Assembly: GCA_015233045.1 (NCBI GenBank)
Contig: JADFYL010000011.1
Coordinates: 1 to 35,601, forward strand
DNA from: Nitrospirota bacterium
Lineage (GTDB): Bacteria > Nitrospirota > Thermodesulfovibrionia > Thermodesulfovibrionales > Magnetobacteriaceae
Direction of reading: 5' to 3'
DNA length: 35,601 nucleotides
The notes under the pieces are model-generated. The model saw only the letters and a list, made by a program, of their open reading frames with translations. It ran no database searches and was not told the origin of the DNA. Made by a program: the position numbers and the translations under genes. This document shows, in pieces, positions 8,422 to 16,309 of this stretch; position 1 is the first letter of the stretch, and each line of letters opens with the position of its first letter.

Positions 8422-9276
8422 ATGAAAAATCTGGTAATTATAACGCTGTTGTCCGCGCTTATGGGCTGTGTGCCGACGCTCTCGTCCATACCGGAGACGG
8501 CCGTCAAGGTTGGGACTTCTGTGTCCAAAGCGGCGCGGCCAATTGCGCCGGAAGAGGAATACTATATCGGCAGGTCTGTCGCGGCAAGGATACTGGGGTC
8601 ATATAAACTTCTGAACAGTCCTGACTTTACCACTTACGTTAATCTAACGGGGCAGACGATAGCGTTTCACTCTGAGATTCCGTTCACATATGGCGGCTAT
8701 CACTTTGCTATATTGGATTCAAAGGAGATAAACGCCTTTGCGTGTCCGGGCGGGATTATATTTATCACAAAGGGCATGATAGATTTAGCGGTAAACGAGG
8801 ACGAGCTTGCTGCGATACTTGCGCATGAAATCGCGCACATAAACCACAAGGATGGGCTTGGGGCGATAAAGTCGTCGCGTTGGACGGAGGCGCTGACCGT
8901 TATGGGCTCGGAGGCCGCCAAGCAATACACCCCCGGCGAGGTTTCTCAACTGCTGAATGTATTTGAGGGGTCAATAGACGATGTTGTTAAATCTCTGGTT
9001 ACAAGCGGCTACTCCAAGTCGCAGGAATATGCGGCGGACGAAAGCGCGCTTGTCTATTTAAGGGCATCGGGATACAATCCTGCGGCGTTGAAAGAGGTAC
9101 TGAAAAATCTTCAAAGCAAGTCAACGCCCACAGGCGGCGGAGTTTTTAAGACCCATCCATCCACTGAGGACAGGATAGCAAAGGTGAACGAAAGGCTCAC
9201 TGAGTACCGCGTTACAGATTTTTTCAAGATTCGCTCAAAGAGATTCTCTGAACATTACAGCGTTTTCTCCAGATAA
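8422..9276 (+). CDS. M48-family zinc metalloprotease lipoprotein
   Basis: This 284-residue protein has a lipoprotein signal (MKNLVIITLLSALMGC, lipobox LMGC, acylated Cys16). The peptidase domain has the M48 motif HEIAH in LAHEIAHINHKDG, and the third zinc ligand Glu lies in EYAADESALVYL. The segment NAFACPGGIIFITKGM just before the motif is typical of the BepA/LoiP/YcaL-type periplasmic M48 branch. It lacks the TPR domain that BepA carries, so it resembles LoiP/YcaL. The expected role is degradation or quality control of misfolded outer-membrane or lipoprotein substrates. It follows the SH3 protein gene by 7 bases and probably shares its transcript with the cyclase. Confidence 0.88.
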   Translation: MKNLVIITLLSALMGCVPTLSSIPETAVKVGTSVSKAARPIAPEEEYYIGRSVAARILGSYKLLNSPDFTTYVNLTGQTIAFHSEIPFTYGGYHFAILDSKEINAFACPGGIIFITKGMIDLAVNEDELAAILAHEIAHINHKDGLGAIKSSRWTEALTVMGSEAAKQYTPGEVSQLLNVFEGSIDDVVKSLVTSGYSKSQEYAADESALVYLRASGYNPAALKEVLKNLQSKSTPTGGGVFKTHPSTEDRIAKVNERLTEYRVTDFFKIRSKRFSEHYSVFSR

Positions 9277-9342
9277 GACGGGGACATCCCTGAAAACCTG
9301 CTTGTAAAGTAAGCCGTTATTACAAAACCATCGTGAGACTAA

Positions 9343-9372
9343 TTGCAGTTGGCCCCGGCGTTATGCTACACT
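9343..9372 (+). promoter_or_regulatory. Putative sigma-70 promoter for the lipoprotein gene at 9408
   Basis: The -35-like TTGCAG (9343-9348) and -10-like TACACT (9367-9372) are 18 bases apart in the gap after the metalloprotease gene. A clear AAGGAGG lies at 9392-9398 before the ATG at 9408. The placement makes the lipoprotein gene an independent unit. The boxes are only moderate matches. Confidence 0.4.
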
Positions 9373-9407
9373 ATCCTACTAATATTTGTTTAAGGAGGTT
9401 TTTAAGG

Positions 9408-9941
9408 ATGTATAAGATATTTATTATTATGTTGTTGTTTTCAGTAACGGCGGGATGCGCCGGGACAACTTTGTTCAAGGGGGACAACAGCCAGGCTCGT
9501 CAGGAAAATCAGCCCCCTGCAACGCCGTCCACGCCCTCGCAGATTTCACTAATGGGTACCGATTTCGAAGACATTGACATTCCCGAAGAGCTAAAACTGG
9601 TAGAAGGGGAGTCTATCTTAATGAACACTGCTAGTTTTGTAGGCGGGTCTTTGGTTTACTCGGCTAATGTTACCGTTGATTCTATCGTCAGATTTTTCAA
9701 GACACAGATGCCAAAGAAGGGCTGGGAGTTTATGGCGTCGTCGTTTGCAAGAAATAACGCAATTATAGCTTTTAAGAAACCTAATAAAAACTGCGTAGTT
9801 CATATAATCGGCCCGGGCGGCTGGCAGCAGGAGGCAAGAGTCCATGTCTGGATTGGAAATACCACAGGGGCAGCGCTGTCTGATAAATTTACTGACAAAT
9901 TCCCTGATAGACTTCCCGATAAGATTACGCCCGTGAAATAA
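9408..9941 (+). CDS. Conserved lipoprotein of unknown function
   Basis: This 177-residue protein has a lipoprotein signal ending in the lipobox TAGC (acylated Cys near residue 17). A Gln/Pro/Ser-rich linker follows, then a compact domain starting at DFEDIDIPEELKLV. In it GGSLVYSANVTVDSIVRFF and MPKKGWEFMASSFARNNAIIAF look like a beta-alpha-beta unit. I recall similar lipoproteins, with the same IPEEL and F-x2-x-MP-x-x-GW pattern, in Desulfobacterota and Nitrospirota, but no function is known to me. ATG 9408 was chosen over the upstream ATG frame at 9333 because it has AAGGAGG nine bases upstream and gives a proper signal peptide. The C-terminus contains a short degenerate DKF/DRL/DKI repeat. 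Confidence 0.75.
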   Translation: MYKIFIIMLLFSVTAGCAGTTLFKGDNSQARQENQPPATPSTPSQISLMGTDFEDIDIPEELKLVEGESILMNTASFVGGSLVYSANVTVDSIVRFFKTQMPKKGWEFMASSFARNNAIIAFKKPNKNCVVHIIGPGGWQQEARVHVWIGNTTGAALSDKFTDKFPDRLPDKITPVK

Positions 9942-9943
9942 AG

Positions 9944-9959
9944 TCAGGGTTTGCCCTGA
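9944..9959. terminator. Possible bidirectional terminator hairpin between convergent genes
   Basis: TCAGGG, loop TTTG, CCCTGA form a perfect 6-bp stem in the 23-base gap between the lipoprotein gene (ending 9941) and the convergent gene ending at 9965. The downstream T content is weak (TTCTATT), so strength is uncertain. The location is ideal for serving both directions. Confidence 0.45.
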
Positions 9960-9964
9960 TTCTA

Positions 9965-10246
9965 TTAAGGATTGGATTGACCTTGCGCGCCAAAGCCGCT
10001 TTGCACGCTGCGTACGCTCTTCGCCAGCTCGCGCATTGCGTCAGTGAGGGATGCGCCGGCTTCCATCTTTGAGCGCACGAATTCGGCCTTTGACAACTCA
10101 TTTATAACGTGGTCTGTGGAAGTCCCCATTCGGCATTCATTTACCCCGTCCTGAAGCTGATTGGTGATACAGGTTTCGATTTCCTGAGGTGTAAATCTTT
10201 GTGCAAGTTCCCGCACCTCCTTTAAAGGCATGTGCTGTTTTTCCAT
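9965..10246 (-). CDS. Small conserved protein of unknown function
   Basis: This 93-residue soluble, mostly helical protein reads MEKQHMPLKEV and then contains FTPQEIETCITNQLQDG, NECRMGTSTD and AEFVRSKMEAG, ending in a Gln/Gly-rich tail. I recall similar short proteins in Desulfobacterota and Nitrospirota but know no function. The start codon at 10246 is preceded by GGGAGG seven bases upstream, which fixes it; the frame could be extended to 10309 but without such a site. Two cysteines (ETC and NEC) could bind metal or form a disulfide, but nothing shows this. It is divergent from glycogen phosphorylase and has its own promoter, so the two may share regulation. Confidence 0.7.
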   Translation of the reverse strand: MEKQHMPLKEVRELAQRFTPQEIETCITNQLQDGVNECRMGTSTDHVINELSKAEFVRSKMEAGASLTDAMRELAKSVRSVQSGFGAQGQSNP

Positions 10247-10323
10247 AAGTAAACCTCCCGACATCTTTTCAATAACACTTCCCGATACTCTTTCGGCCAC
10301 TGACCGCACTACAATCGCCCATT

Positions 10324-10353
10324 ATGATAGCGTAAGACTTAGTTTTATGGCAA
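10324..10353 (-). promoter_or_regulatory. Sigma-70-like promoter for the small gene at 9965-10246
   Basis: On the minus strand TTGCCA (10348-10353) and TATCAT (10324-10329) are separated by 18 bases, leaving an untranslated leader of about 70 bases before the ATG at 10246. The divergent glgP promoter lies about 60 bases away on the other strand. Confidence 0.5.
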
Positions 10354-10414
10354 CTGTCGTTCAATTTTTTTATATTCAAAAATTACTTTTTGTGACAGTG
10401 TTGTTTCGGTGCGG

Positions 10415-10444
10415 TTGACAAATCATCTTTTCAGCGTTTATAAT
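10415..10444 (+). promoter_or_regulatory. Consensus sigma-70 promoter of glgP, near-leaderless
   Basis: TTGACA (10415-10420) and TATAAT (10439-10444) are both perfect consensus hexamers with an 18-base spacer. Transcription should start 6-8 bases beyond the -10, near 10451. The glgP ATG is at 10454, so the transcript would carry only about 0-4 untranslated bases and no ribosome-binding site. Confidence 0.8.
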
Positions 10445-10453
10445 GTCTTTGTT

Positions 10454-12958
10454 ATGGCAGAACGTAAGAAGGCTAATCCGGTAAAAGTGTCAACCACTGG
10501 TGAGGGGGACTCAGTCAGGGCGTCCTTTCTGCGCCACCTGAAGTATACGCTGGCAAAGGATGAGTACACGGCAACCAAGAGAGACAAGTATAAAAGCCTT
10601 GCCCTTGCGGTGCGGGACAGGCTCGTCGAGAAGTGGATAAAAACCCAGCAGACCTACTACAACGAGGACGTAAAGAGGGTTTATTATCTTTCTCTGGAAT
10701 TTTTAATTGGCAGGTCACTTGGCAATGTCCTCATAAACCTCGGTATATATGGAGAGGTGCAAAAGGAACTCCAGGACATGGGCCTTGAACTTGAAGAACT
10801 CAGAGAGCTTGAATGGGACCCTGGTCTGGGTAATGGCGGGCTGGGTAGGCTTGCCGCGTGTTTTTTGGACTCGCTCGCAACGCTTGCAATCCCATCCTAT
10901 GGCTATGGAATCCGCTATGAGTATGGTATTTTCTTTCAAAAGATACGTAATGGACACCAGATAGAGACCCCGGATAACTGGCTTCGTTATGGCAACCCGT
11001 GGGAAATAGAGAGGCCGGAATATCTTTTTATCGTGAAATTCTATGGAAAGGTAAATAAATGTACGGATGTGGCGGGAAATTTAATATGCAGTTGGGTAGA
11101 TACGCAAGACCTTGTGGCGTTGGGATATGACACACCCATTCCTGGCTATCACAATAACACTGTTAACACGATGCGTCTTTGGGGTGCAAAGTCCACCCGC
11201 GATTTCGACCTCGGCTATTTTCAGCATGGCGACTATCAGAGGGCAGTCTCGGACAAGGTGCTTACTGAGACGATTTCAAAGGTACTCTATCCCAACGACA
11301 ATGTGTTTGAGGGAAAGGAGCTGCGTCTGAAGCAGGAGTATTTTTTCGTCTCGGCCACGCTTCAGGACATCGTGCGCCGTTTTAAGAAAAACAGGCCGCT
11401 GCCCATACATTACAGGGATTTTCCCAACAAGGCCGCCATTCAACTGAATGACACACATCCGTCTATCGCCATCGCCGAGCTGATGAGAATATTTATAGAC
11501 ATAGAGGAATTGGACTGGGACACCGCGTGGGGGATAACCACGGAGACATTTGGCTATACCAACCATACGATACTGCCAGAGGCCCTTGAGAGGTGGTTTG
11601 TCCCGCTCTTTGAACGCGTACTGCCGCGACATCTGGAGATTATATATGAAATCAACTACCGCTTCCTCAAAGGTGTCGCGGAGAGATACCCCGGAGATGC
11701 TGGCAGATTAGCCCGCATGTCTATTATTGAGGAAGGTGATGAGAAAAAGGTGCGCATGGCGAATCTTTCTATAGTAGGCAGCCGCTCGGTTAACGGCGTC
11801 AGCGCCCTGCACTCAGAAATAATCAAAAACGATTTGTTTAGGGATTTCTACGAGTACTGGCCAAAAAAATTCAACAACAAGACAAACGGCATCACTCAGC
11901 GCAGGTGGCTCAGGCTCTGCAACCCCGCCTTGTCCGAACTGATAACCGAACATATAGGCGATGGCTGGGTGCGCGACCTTTACGAACTGACAAAACTCAT
12001 ACCGCTTGCCGACAATAGTGATTTTCAAAAGCGGTGGCGCATCATTAAGCAGGAAAACAAACAATTGCTGGCACACTGTCTCCGTGAAAAAAAGGGGGTG
12101 TCGCTAAACATTGATTCCATATTTGACTGCCATTTCAAGCGGCTGCACGAATACAAAAGGCAGCTTCTTAATGCCATCCACGCGGTAGTGCTCTACAACC
12201 GGATAAAGGCCGCCCGCAAAGGCGGAAGCGCCGCGGCTAACATTGTGCCGAGAACGGTGATATTCGGAGGCAAGGCCGCACCCGGGTATTTCATAGCTAA
12301 ACTCATAATCAAACTCATCACTTCCATCGCTGAGGTGGTTAACAACGACACCGAGGCCAAGCACTCGCTGGCATTGTTTTTTATGGAAAACTATTCGGTC
12401 TCACTCGCGGAACAAATCCTTCCTGCGGCTGAGCTATCCGAACAGATTTCAACCGCCGGCACTGAGGCCTCAGGAACCGGCAATATGAAGTTTGCCCTCA
12501 ATGGCGCACTCACCATAGGAACGCTCGACGGCGCTAATATAGAGCTGAAAGAAAACATCGGGGCGGACAATATTTTTATCTTCGGCCTGACCGCGGACAA
12601 GGTGGCTAATCTCAAACAGAGCGGCTATAATCCCCGTGAATATTACGAAAAAAACGCTGAGCTCAAACAGGCGGTTGATATGATTGCTGATGGTTATTTC
12701 TCTGGAGGTGACGCAAACCTCTTCAAACCTATTATAGAGTCCCTGCTGAACAATGGAGACCAATATATGTTGATGGCGGATTTCGACTCATACGCCAAGT
12801 GCCAGGAGCGTGTGGCCGAGGCATATAAAGACCAGGCCAGATGGACGAAGATGTCCATACTAAATGTGGCAAACATAGGGTTTTTCTCAAGTGACCGGAC
12901 AATAAAAGAGTACGCCGATGACATCTGGACGGCTAAATCCATAAACATAGACATGTAA
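10454..12958 (+). CDS. glgP: Glycogen/starch alpha-glucan phosphorylase
   Basis: This 834-residue cytoplasmic enzyme of family GT35 cleaves alpha-1,4-glucans with phosphate to give glucose-1-phosphate. Visible signatures include YYLSLEFLIGRSLGN and LEWDPGLGNGGLGRLAACF near the N-terminus, IQLNDTHPSIAIAELMR, TNHTILPEALERW, NGITQRRWL, and the pyridoxal-phosphate lysine in EASGTGNMKFALNGALTIG. Length is normal for the bacterial maltodextrin/glycogen phosphorylase type. The longer frame starting at 10409 is unlikely because it overlaps the promoter. ATG 10454 lies just after the predicted transcription start, so translation is probably leaderless. GTG 10487 is a weaker alternative. No other glycogen genes are adjacent. 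It is convergent with the corrinoid cassette downstream. Confidence 0.95.
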   Translation: MAERKKANPVKVSTTGEGDSVRASFLRHLKYTLAKDEYTATKRDKYKSLALAVRDRLVEKWIKTQQTYYNEDVKRVYYLSLEFLIGRSLGNVLINLGIYGEVQKELQDMGLELEELRELEWDPGLGNGGLGRLAACFLDSLATLAIPSYGYGIRYEYGIFFQKIRNGHQIETPDNWLRYGNPWEIERPEYLFIVKFYGKVNKCTDVAGNLICSWVDTQDLVALGYDTPIPGYHNNTVNTMRLWGAKSTRDFDLGYFQHGDYQRAVSDKVLTETISKVLYPNDNVFEGKELRLKQEYFFVSATLQDIVRRFKKNRPLPIHYRDFPNKAAIQLNDTHPSIAIAELMRIFIDIEELDWDTAWGITTETFGYTNHTILPEALERWFVPLFERVLPRHLEIIYEINYRFLKGVAERYPGDAGRLARMSIIEEGDEKKVRMANLSIVGSRSVNGVSALHSEIIKNDLFRDFYEYWPKKFNNKTNGITQRRWLRLCNPALSELITEHIGDGWVRDLYELTKLIPLADNSDFQKRWRIIKQENKQLLAHCLREKKGVSLNIDSIFDCHFKRLHEYKRQLLNAIHAVVLYNRIKAARKGGSAAANIVPRTVIFGGKAAPGYFIAKLIIKLITSIAEVVNNDTEAKHSLALFFMENYSVSLAEQILPAAELSEQISTAGTEASGTGNMKFALNGALTIGTLDGANIELKENIGADNIFIFGLTADKVANLKQSGYNPREYYEKNAELKQAVDMIADGYFSGGDANLFKPIIESLLNNGDQYMLMADFDSYAKCQERVAEAYKDQARWTKMSILNVANIGFFSSDRTIKEYADDIWTAKSINIDM

Positions 12959-12973
12959 GCCAAATGTCGGCCA

Positions 12974-13084
12974 TCACCTGCAGCACTCTGCCTTATACTC
13001 GTCAATCCATTGCTTCAAATGACCACCCGTAGGGAAAGAGCCAGAAGCGGTGAGGTAAGATGAAGTGGACACCAAAATGCCCAT
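12974..13084 (-). other. Possible 36-residue small ORF in the gap after the GGDEF gene
   Basis: An ATG at 13084, directly after an in-frame TAG, opens 36 codons ending WIDEYKAECC-R. The peptide has a Ser/Thr-rich N-half and an acidic helix with a C-C pair. No good ribosome-binding site is visible. It lies 32 bases downstream of the diguanylate cyclase stop and is convergent with glgP. It may be a real small gene, a decayed fragment of a longer one, or chance. Confidence 0.2.
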
Positions 13085-13116
13085 CTACGCGCTAACTTGA
13101 TGATGTTTGTTAGAGA

Positions 13117-14625
13117 TTATGATATTCCCTCTCCATTGAATGTTTTTACCATGGTACGGTTTCTTCCAGTTGACTTGGATTCATAAAGCGCTGTATCCGC
13201 ACACGTCATGAGATTTTGCGCCGATAAGCTATTGGTAGGAACACAGCAGGCAACACCCATACTTAACGTAACATATGGTTTTACCATTGAAGCAGCATGG
13301 GGGATGCATAATTTCTCGATCGACTGCCGAATACGTTCCGCTAGAAGAAATGCCATATCCGCTTCGGTGTCCGAAAGCAAAATCACAAACTCCTCACCAC
13401 CGTAGCGCGCCACAATATCCCCGGGCCGTTTACAATTCGAAGCAAGTACCTTTGCAACCTCGCGCAGGCATTCATCACCTGCCAAATGTCCATATGTGTC
13501 GTTATACCGTTTGAAATAATCCACATCGCACATGATGAGGGACAGTTTTTTTTGTTCCCTGGTCATTCGCTTCCATTCAATCTCAATATGCGTGTCAAAT
13601 GTGCGGCGGTTTGCAATTTTGGTAAGCCCGTCGGTATAAGCCATATCTTTAATCTCCTGATAATGCCTGGCGTTAATGATGGCCATGCCGCAAATATCAA
13701 CCATGCCTGAAGCAAGGCTCAGATAATATTCCAGGTATTCTGGAAATTCTAATCCATCTATTTCAAGCATTCCAAGTAACGTTCCACTTGATGAAATGGG
13801 TAGGATAAACCCTTTGTCAAGACGAATTGTATAGTTTTCAGTTGAAGAATCACCGGATTCACATGGGTTAAAAGAAACTGTCTTTGGCGCAAAAAGCATT
13901 GAAAATATCTCGGTAATCTGATGAATGACATCACTTTCGATTTGAACATTTGTGAGAGTTCGCAGGAGATCCAGGGCCATGGCATAATGAGACAGAATTT
14001 TTTGTTTCTCATCAATCGATATATGGTTCTTATTGTTGGCCTCAATTTGCCTTTGCAAAATGACATTGGTCACAAAGAGATGCAAAAAACCAAGTCCAAC
14101 AGGGACTGTTTCATTTGGTAAGCCAATAAAGTCTGAGAACTCCTGAAGATTGCGGTATGCATCTTTATCCGCCCCTGTGTCAATCAGCAAAATGCCGGTG
14201 GATGATTCTGAAAAATATTGTTGCGCTGTCGCCCTGTCAAATCCCCACAAATTGATAAACTGCCGCCAGTGGGACAGCCACCCAGGCGTTACAGTATAAA
14301 GACCTTTCTCGGCATAGTGACCCACCATGTCTGGATTGGCAAAAATGTGAAAGCATTGCCGCATACCATGAATGTGAAAAGGTTTTAATATCTCGGCATA
14401 CGTGTCCACACCGGCCAGACAATAGCTTCCGCCTAAGACATCTATGTAGTCGTACTCCATAGACCCAAGCATACTGTCTCTCAGTTCTTCCCATGCTAGT
14501 GGAGGTTGCCCGCACCTGGCGGGGAAAAACATAACCTGAACATGGGGATATTCTTCCGATATCTTAAGGCTCTCTACCTCCTGCCGGAAATGGTTGCAAC
14601 ACAGGATAACATGCTTACCTGTCAT
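13117..14625 (-). CDS. DUF1638-like sensor fused to a GGDEF diguanylate cyclase
   Basis: This 502-residue protein has no membrane segment. Residues 1 to about 195 resemble DUF1638: HVILCCNHF at the start, YDYIDVLGGSYCLAG, a Cys-containing RQCFHIF and YTVTPGWLSHW. That family is found beside corrinoid methyltransferases. Residues about 200-325 look like a degenerate GAF/PAS-type linker (ILPISSSGTLLGMLEIDG). Residues 328-495 are a GGDEF domain starting MAYTDGLTKIANRR, with active-site GGEEF at 409-413 and an intact inhibitory I-site RPGD at 400-403. It should therefore make c-di-GMP with product inhibition. It is the last gene of a tight operon, starting 2 bases after the UroD-type gene. I infer that the N-domain senses the corrinoid or methyl state of its neighbours. 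No ligand is proven. Confidence 0.85.
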   Translation of the reverse strand: MTGKHVILCCNHFRQEVESLKISEEYPHVQVMFFPARCGQPPLAWEELRDSMLGSMEYDYIDVLGGSYCLAGVDTYAEILKPFHIHGMRQCFHIFANPDMVGHYAEKGLYTVTPGWLSHWRQFINLWGFDRATAQQYFSESSTGILLIDTGADKDAYRNLQEFSDFIGLPNETVPVGLGFLHLFVTNVILQRQIEANNKNHISIDEKQKILSHYAMALDLLRTLTNVQIESDVIHQITEIFSMLFAPKTVSFNPCESGDSSTENYTIRLDKGFILPISSSGTLLGMLEIDGLEFPEYLEYYLSLASGMVDICGMAIINARHYQEIKDMAYTDGLTKIANRRTFDTHIEIEWKRMTREQKKLSLIMCDVDYFKRYNDTYGHLAGDECLREVAKVLASNCKRPGDIVARYGGEEFVILLSDTEADMAFLLAERIRQSIEKLCIPHAASMVKPYVTLSMGVACCVPTNSLSAQNLMTCADTALYESKSTGRNRTMVKTFNGEGIS

Positions 14626-14627
14626 AC

Positions 14628-15677
14628 CTATTCTTCCATAAGTATAGGATACCGACCGTATGTGTGAACAGTTTCAGACAGGGTCATAAGCACATCCTCC
14701 GGCACTTGCCACGGGATTTCGCCATGATTGTCAGACAGGATAAAACCCCCGCCGACACCTGCCTTTGCAATGGCTTCTATTACCGTAGCAGCCGTCTGCT
14801 CCATATTCCATCGCGACATTTCTATGCCGTTGAGATTTCCCAGTACGGTAATCTTCCCTCTGCATATTTTTTTAACCTCCTCAAGGTCTTCCTCTGCGCT
14901 GACCCCGATGACGGCTGTGCCGGTCTGTGCAATATCTTCGGCAACAGGTAGGCATCGCCCTGAGGCCAAGTGGGTGGCCGTCGGCCCCTTAATGCGGGAG
15001 AGCGTGTTTTTAGCTACGGGATATCCTGTTTTCAGGTAGAGTTCCCTCGGAATGATGGTTGAGGAAGATACCGGGTCAAAATAGCAGATAGCTGTTGCCC
15101 CCGCTTCCAGTTGCGCGTTTGCCCATTCGACGCAGAAATCCTGGTTGACTGCCATTAACTGTTGAAACAGCATGGGTTGCTCGTAAATCAGATCAAGGTA
15201 CGCGGGGAATCCCATCTGCATTATGGGAAGAGAAAACGGCGACATGACAACCCCAATGATAGGGACCTCGTCTCCGGCATTTTCTTTAATAATTCGAGTG
15301 GCGTTAAGCACTTTCACCAGGCAGGGGGTATCTTTCACTTGCGGCACTGTTAATCTGGTTATATCGTTATGGTTTCTGATAATAGGGGCTCCGGCATTCG
15401 GAGGTCCATCATCGATGTATAACACCTCGCCCCCCCAGGCCTCAACTTCCAATGCTGCATAAAAAAAGTTGTAAAAACAGTCGTGCCGGTATTTCTTTCG
15501 CATTGAGATCTGTCCCTTAGCCACAGATTCGGCATTTGAAAAATATTCCCGAATTGATACCCCCAGTTCCTTTGCGCCGTGCATGGTAAGCAGAAGGAAA
15601 AAAGGAACACGGTCAGCCTCGCGGTGGGAAAGCGTAGTCAGCACACGCTGTAACGAACTCATCGGTTTCTGATCCAT
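14628..15677 (-). CDS. UroD/MtaA-family corrinoid methyltransferase-like protein
   Basis: This 349-residue TIM-barrel protein belongs to the uroporphyrinogen decarboxylase superfamily, on the methyltransferase (MtaA/MtbA/CmuA) side rather than HemE: LSHREADRVPFFLLLTMHGA at the start, YIDDGPPNAGAPII, and a C-terminal GGFILSDNHGEIPWQVPED. In MtaA/MtbA an H-x-C pair plus a later Cys bind the catalytic zinc. Here the corresponding stretch reads THLASGRC, so the His is present but the Cys of H-x-C is Ala. Catalysis may be altered, or Cys in SGRC may substitute. The start at 15677 is chosen because its A is shared with the upstream TGA (TGATG), giving translational coupling. A longer frame to 15764 overlaps the corrinoid gene and is rejected. 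Substrate unknown. Confidence 0.8.
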   Translation of the reverse strand: MDQKPMSSLQRVLTTLSHREADRVPFFLLLTMHGAKELGVSIREYFSNAESVAKGQISMRKKYRHDCFYNFFYAALEVEAWGGEVLYIDDGPPNAGAPIIRNHNDITRLTVPQVKDTPCLVKVLNATRIIKENAGDEVPIIGVVMSPFSLPIMQMGFPAYLDLIYEQPMLFQQLMAVNQDFCVEWANAQLEAGATAICYFDPVSSSTIIPRELYLKTGYPVAKNTLSRIKGPTATHLASGRCLPVAEDIAQTGTAVIGVSAEEDLEEVKKICRGKITVLGNLNGIEMSRWNMEQTAATVIEAIAKAGVGGGFILSDNHGEIPWQVPEDVLMTLSETVHTYGRYPILMEE

Positions 15678-16309
15678 CACACACCACCAGCGGATATTGA
15701 TTTGATGATGTCTATCGTATCCGATGCCGTATGAGCGCCAAAATCGGCACCCACCTGTTTCCATAGATGCGGGTCAAGCCTGAACGGCGCACCGCCAACT
15801 ACTATTGTGACTTTACTCCCTTTTTTATCAAGCATATCCCTAACATCCTTCACACGTAAGGCGGAAGGAAACATTAATACGGAAAGAAGTATCACCTCGA
15901 TACCATCATCACTTATCCTTTGAACAATCTCCGCAGGGCTAACTCTTCCATAGTCCAGCAAATCAAATCCACTGGCCCGGAGTGTGGAATAGACTATTCG
16001 CTTGCCAAGGGCATGATAGTCGTTGAGGATGGCGATAGCCATTTTAGGCGATGGTTTTCTCGGAGTGTTTCCCTGCGGGAAAATGGTGTCAACCAGTTCC
16101 TCACAAATACGTCCGCTCATATAGACCTGGGAGAGCGCGTATTCTCCTTTTTCCCATCCTTTTCCGATGTTTTCAAGTGCGTTTACAACCACGGTTTCGA
16201 TAATCTGTTCAAACGTTATCTTGTTTATTGTTTCAGACAGTACCTGCCTGGCCTTTACGATATCCGTAGATAAGAGCGCTTCCTGGAACTCATACAATAC
16301 TTCTGCCAT
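15677..16309 (-). CDS. Cobalamin-binding corrinoid protein (MtaC/MtbC/MttC type)
   Basis: This 210-residue protein has the standard two-part layout: a helical cap domain at about 1-85 (ENIGKGWEKGEYALSQVYMSG) and a B12-binding Rossmann domain at about 88-210. The lower axial ligand lies in D97-Y-H99-A-L-G102, the D-x-H-x-x-G motif, and VTIVVGGAPF follows at the strand near the nucleotide loop. Such proteins shuttle methyl groups between a substrate methyltransferase and a second methyltransferase. ATG 16309 is preceded by AAAGGAGG, which fixes the start 13 codons inside the longer open frame. It leads the operon with the UroD-type and DUF1638-like/GGDEF genes. No substrate-specific methyltransferase (MtaB or MttB) is nearby, which is unusual. 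Confidence 0.9.
   Translation of the reverse strand: MAEVLYEFQEALLSTDIVKARQVLSETINKITFEQIIETVVVNALENIGKGWEKGEYALSQVYMSGRICEELVDTIFPQGNTPRKPSPKMAIAILNDYHALGKRIVYSTLRASGFDLLDYGRVSPAEIVQRISDDGIEVILLSVLMFPSALRVKDVRDMLDKKGSKVTIVVGGAPFRLDPHLWKQVGADFGAHTASDTIDIIKSISAGGV

Noticed and set aside
10409-10453. Upstream start giving an 849-residue phosphorylase
   Set aside because: These codons overlap the TTGACA/TATAAT promoter boxes and would not be transcribed.
15678-15764. N-terminal extension of the UroD-type protein to 378 residues
   Set aside because: It overlaps the end of the corrinoid gene and has no family-like sequence; the TGATG start explains translation.
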